A stretch of DNA of 5,596 nt from Deltaproteobacteria bacterium (GTDB taxonomy: Bacteria > Desulfobacterota > DSM-4660 > Desulfatiglandales > Desulfatiglandaceae), in assembly GCA_019307645.1 (NCBI GenBank), contig JAFDJF010000208.1, positions 1-5,596 on the forward strand. The letters run 5' to 3'. Under the pieces are notes generated by a model. That model did no database searches. It was given only the letters and a program-made list of their open reading frames with translations, and was not told the origin of the DNA. Below are positions 5,373 through 5,596 of this stretch, one piece after another (the first letter of the stretch is position 1; every line of letters begins with the position of its first letter). Made by a program: the position numbers and the translations under genes.

Positions 5373-5596
5373 ATGGGAAATAATAATAGGCGGGGGGATG
5401 TCGATGAGATTTCAACCTGGACAAAACATAAACAGTGGCTCTGCTCAAAATGCAGAGCAAATTGCTGTACCATGCCGGTTGAAGTGAAAATACCAGACTT
5501 GGTCCGAATGGGTGTTATCACAGAATTTGAAGCGAATGAGCCGATCAAGAAGCTTGCAAAAAAATTAAAAAAAGACGGGGTGATTGAACATTTATA
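5373..5596 (+). CDS. YkgJ-family cysteine-cluster protein (partial, 3' end outside the window)
   Basis: Seventy-four codons are visible before the window ends. The N-terminus holds WLCSKCRANCC, a C-x2-C-x3-CC cluster (C24, C27, C31, C32), followed by VEVKIPDLVRMGVITEFEA. This is the beginning of the YkgJ / zinc- or iron-chelating cysteine-cluster family (UPF0153 type), where an early CxxCxxxCC is usually completed by further cysteines downstream; those are not in view. Family members are small cytoplasmic proteins thought to bind a metal, with no firmly established reaction. The ATG at 5373 has no strong Shine-Dalgarno; two ATGs at 5398 and 5404 are in another phase and lead to a short frame. 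It follows the transporter after a 227-base gap and probably has its own promoter. Confidence 0.75.
   Translation, partial: MGNNNRRGDVDEISTWTKHKQWLCSKCRANCCTMPVEVKIPDLVRMGVITEFEANEPIKKLAKKLKKDGVIEHL

Overview
The window looks like a mosaic accessory region of a Gram-negative bacterium. The best guess, at low confidence, is a Desulfobacterota / sulfate-reducer-type host. This rests on the flavour of a truncated IS66-type transposase start, the YkgJ-type cysteine-cluster protein at the right edge and the general style of the proteins; no rRNA or other phylogenetic marker is present. Base composition changes along the window: the two left genes and the transporter gene are fairly balanced in GC, while the stretches around 2040-2190, 3382-3744 and 5146-5372 are visibly AT-rich.

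Left part (1-2050, minus strand): an AbiE type IV toxin-antitoxin / abortive-infection operon. The antitoxin-regulator gene (abiEi family, 1100-1951) comes first and overlaps by 11 bases the nucleotidyltransferase toxin gene (abiEii family, 100-1110). A near-consensus sigma-70 promoter lies upstream (-35 TTGACA, -10 TATATT on the minus strand). It is bracketed by a long imperfect inverted repeat (1961-1983 against 2023-2050), which is the expected layout for negative autoregulation by AbiEi. At the extreme left edge a short minus-strand reading frame resembles the Fis-type helix-turn-helix tail of an NtrC-class regulator, without an upstream coding connection.

Middle (2051-3744): an AT-rich stretch, a 65-codon remnant of the N-terminal coiled coil of an IS66-type transposase (2192-2389), then an intact class-I haloalkane dehalogenase (2470-3381) with a complete Asp-His-Asp triad and two recognisable halide-binding tryptophans. 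The dehalogenase is followed by a 363-base gap with no convincing gene, although it starts with an orphan near-perfect Shine-Dalgarno sequence. A possible promoter for the next gene lies at the gap's end.

Right part (3745-5596): a 12-helix major facilitator superfamily transporter (3745-5145), an AT-rich spacer with a candidate promoter and small hairpin, and the first 74 codons of a YkgJ-family cysteine-cluster protein that runs off the window.

The AbiE pair is a self-contained defence/maintenance module. The dehalogenase and the transporter point the same way, but nothing in the sequence shows that they share an operon or substrate. The combination of toxin-antitoxin, transposase scrap and a lone catabolic enzyme suggests acquired DNA. 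I see no clearly undescribed multi-gene system here; the most informative structure beyond the genes is the AbiE operator/promoter region.
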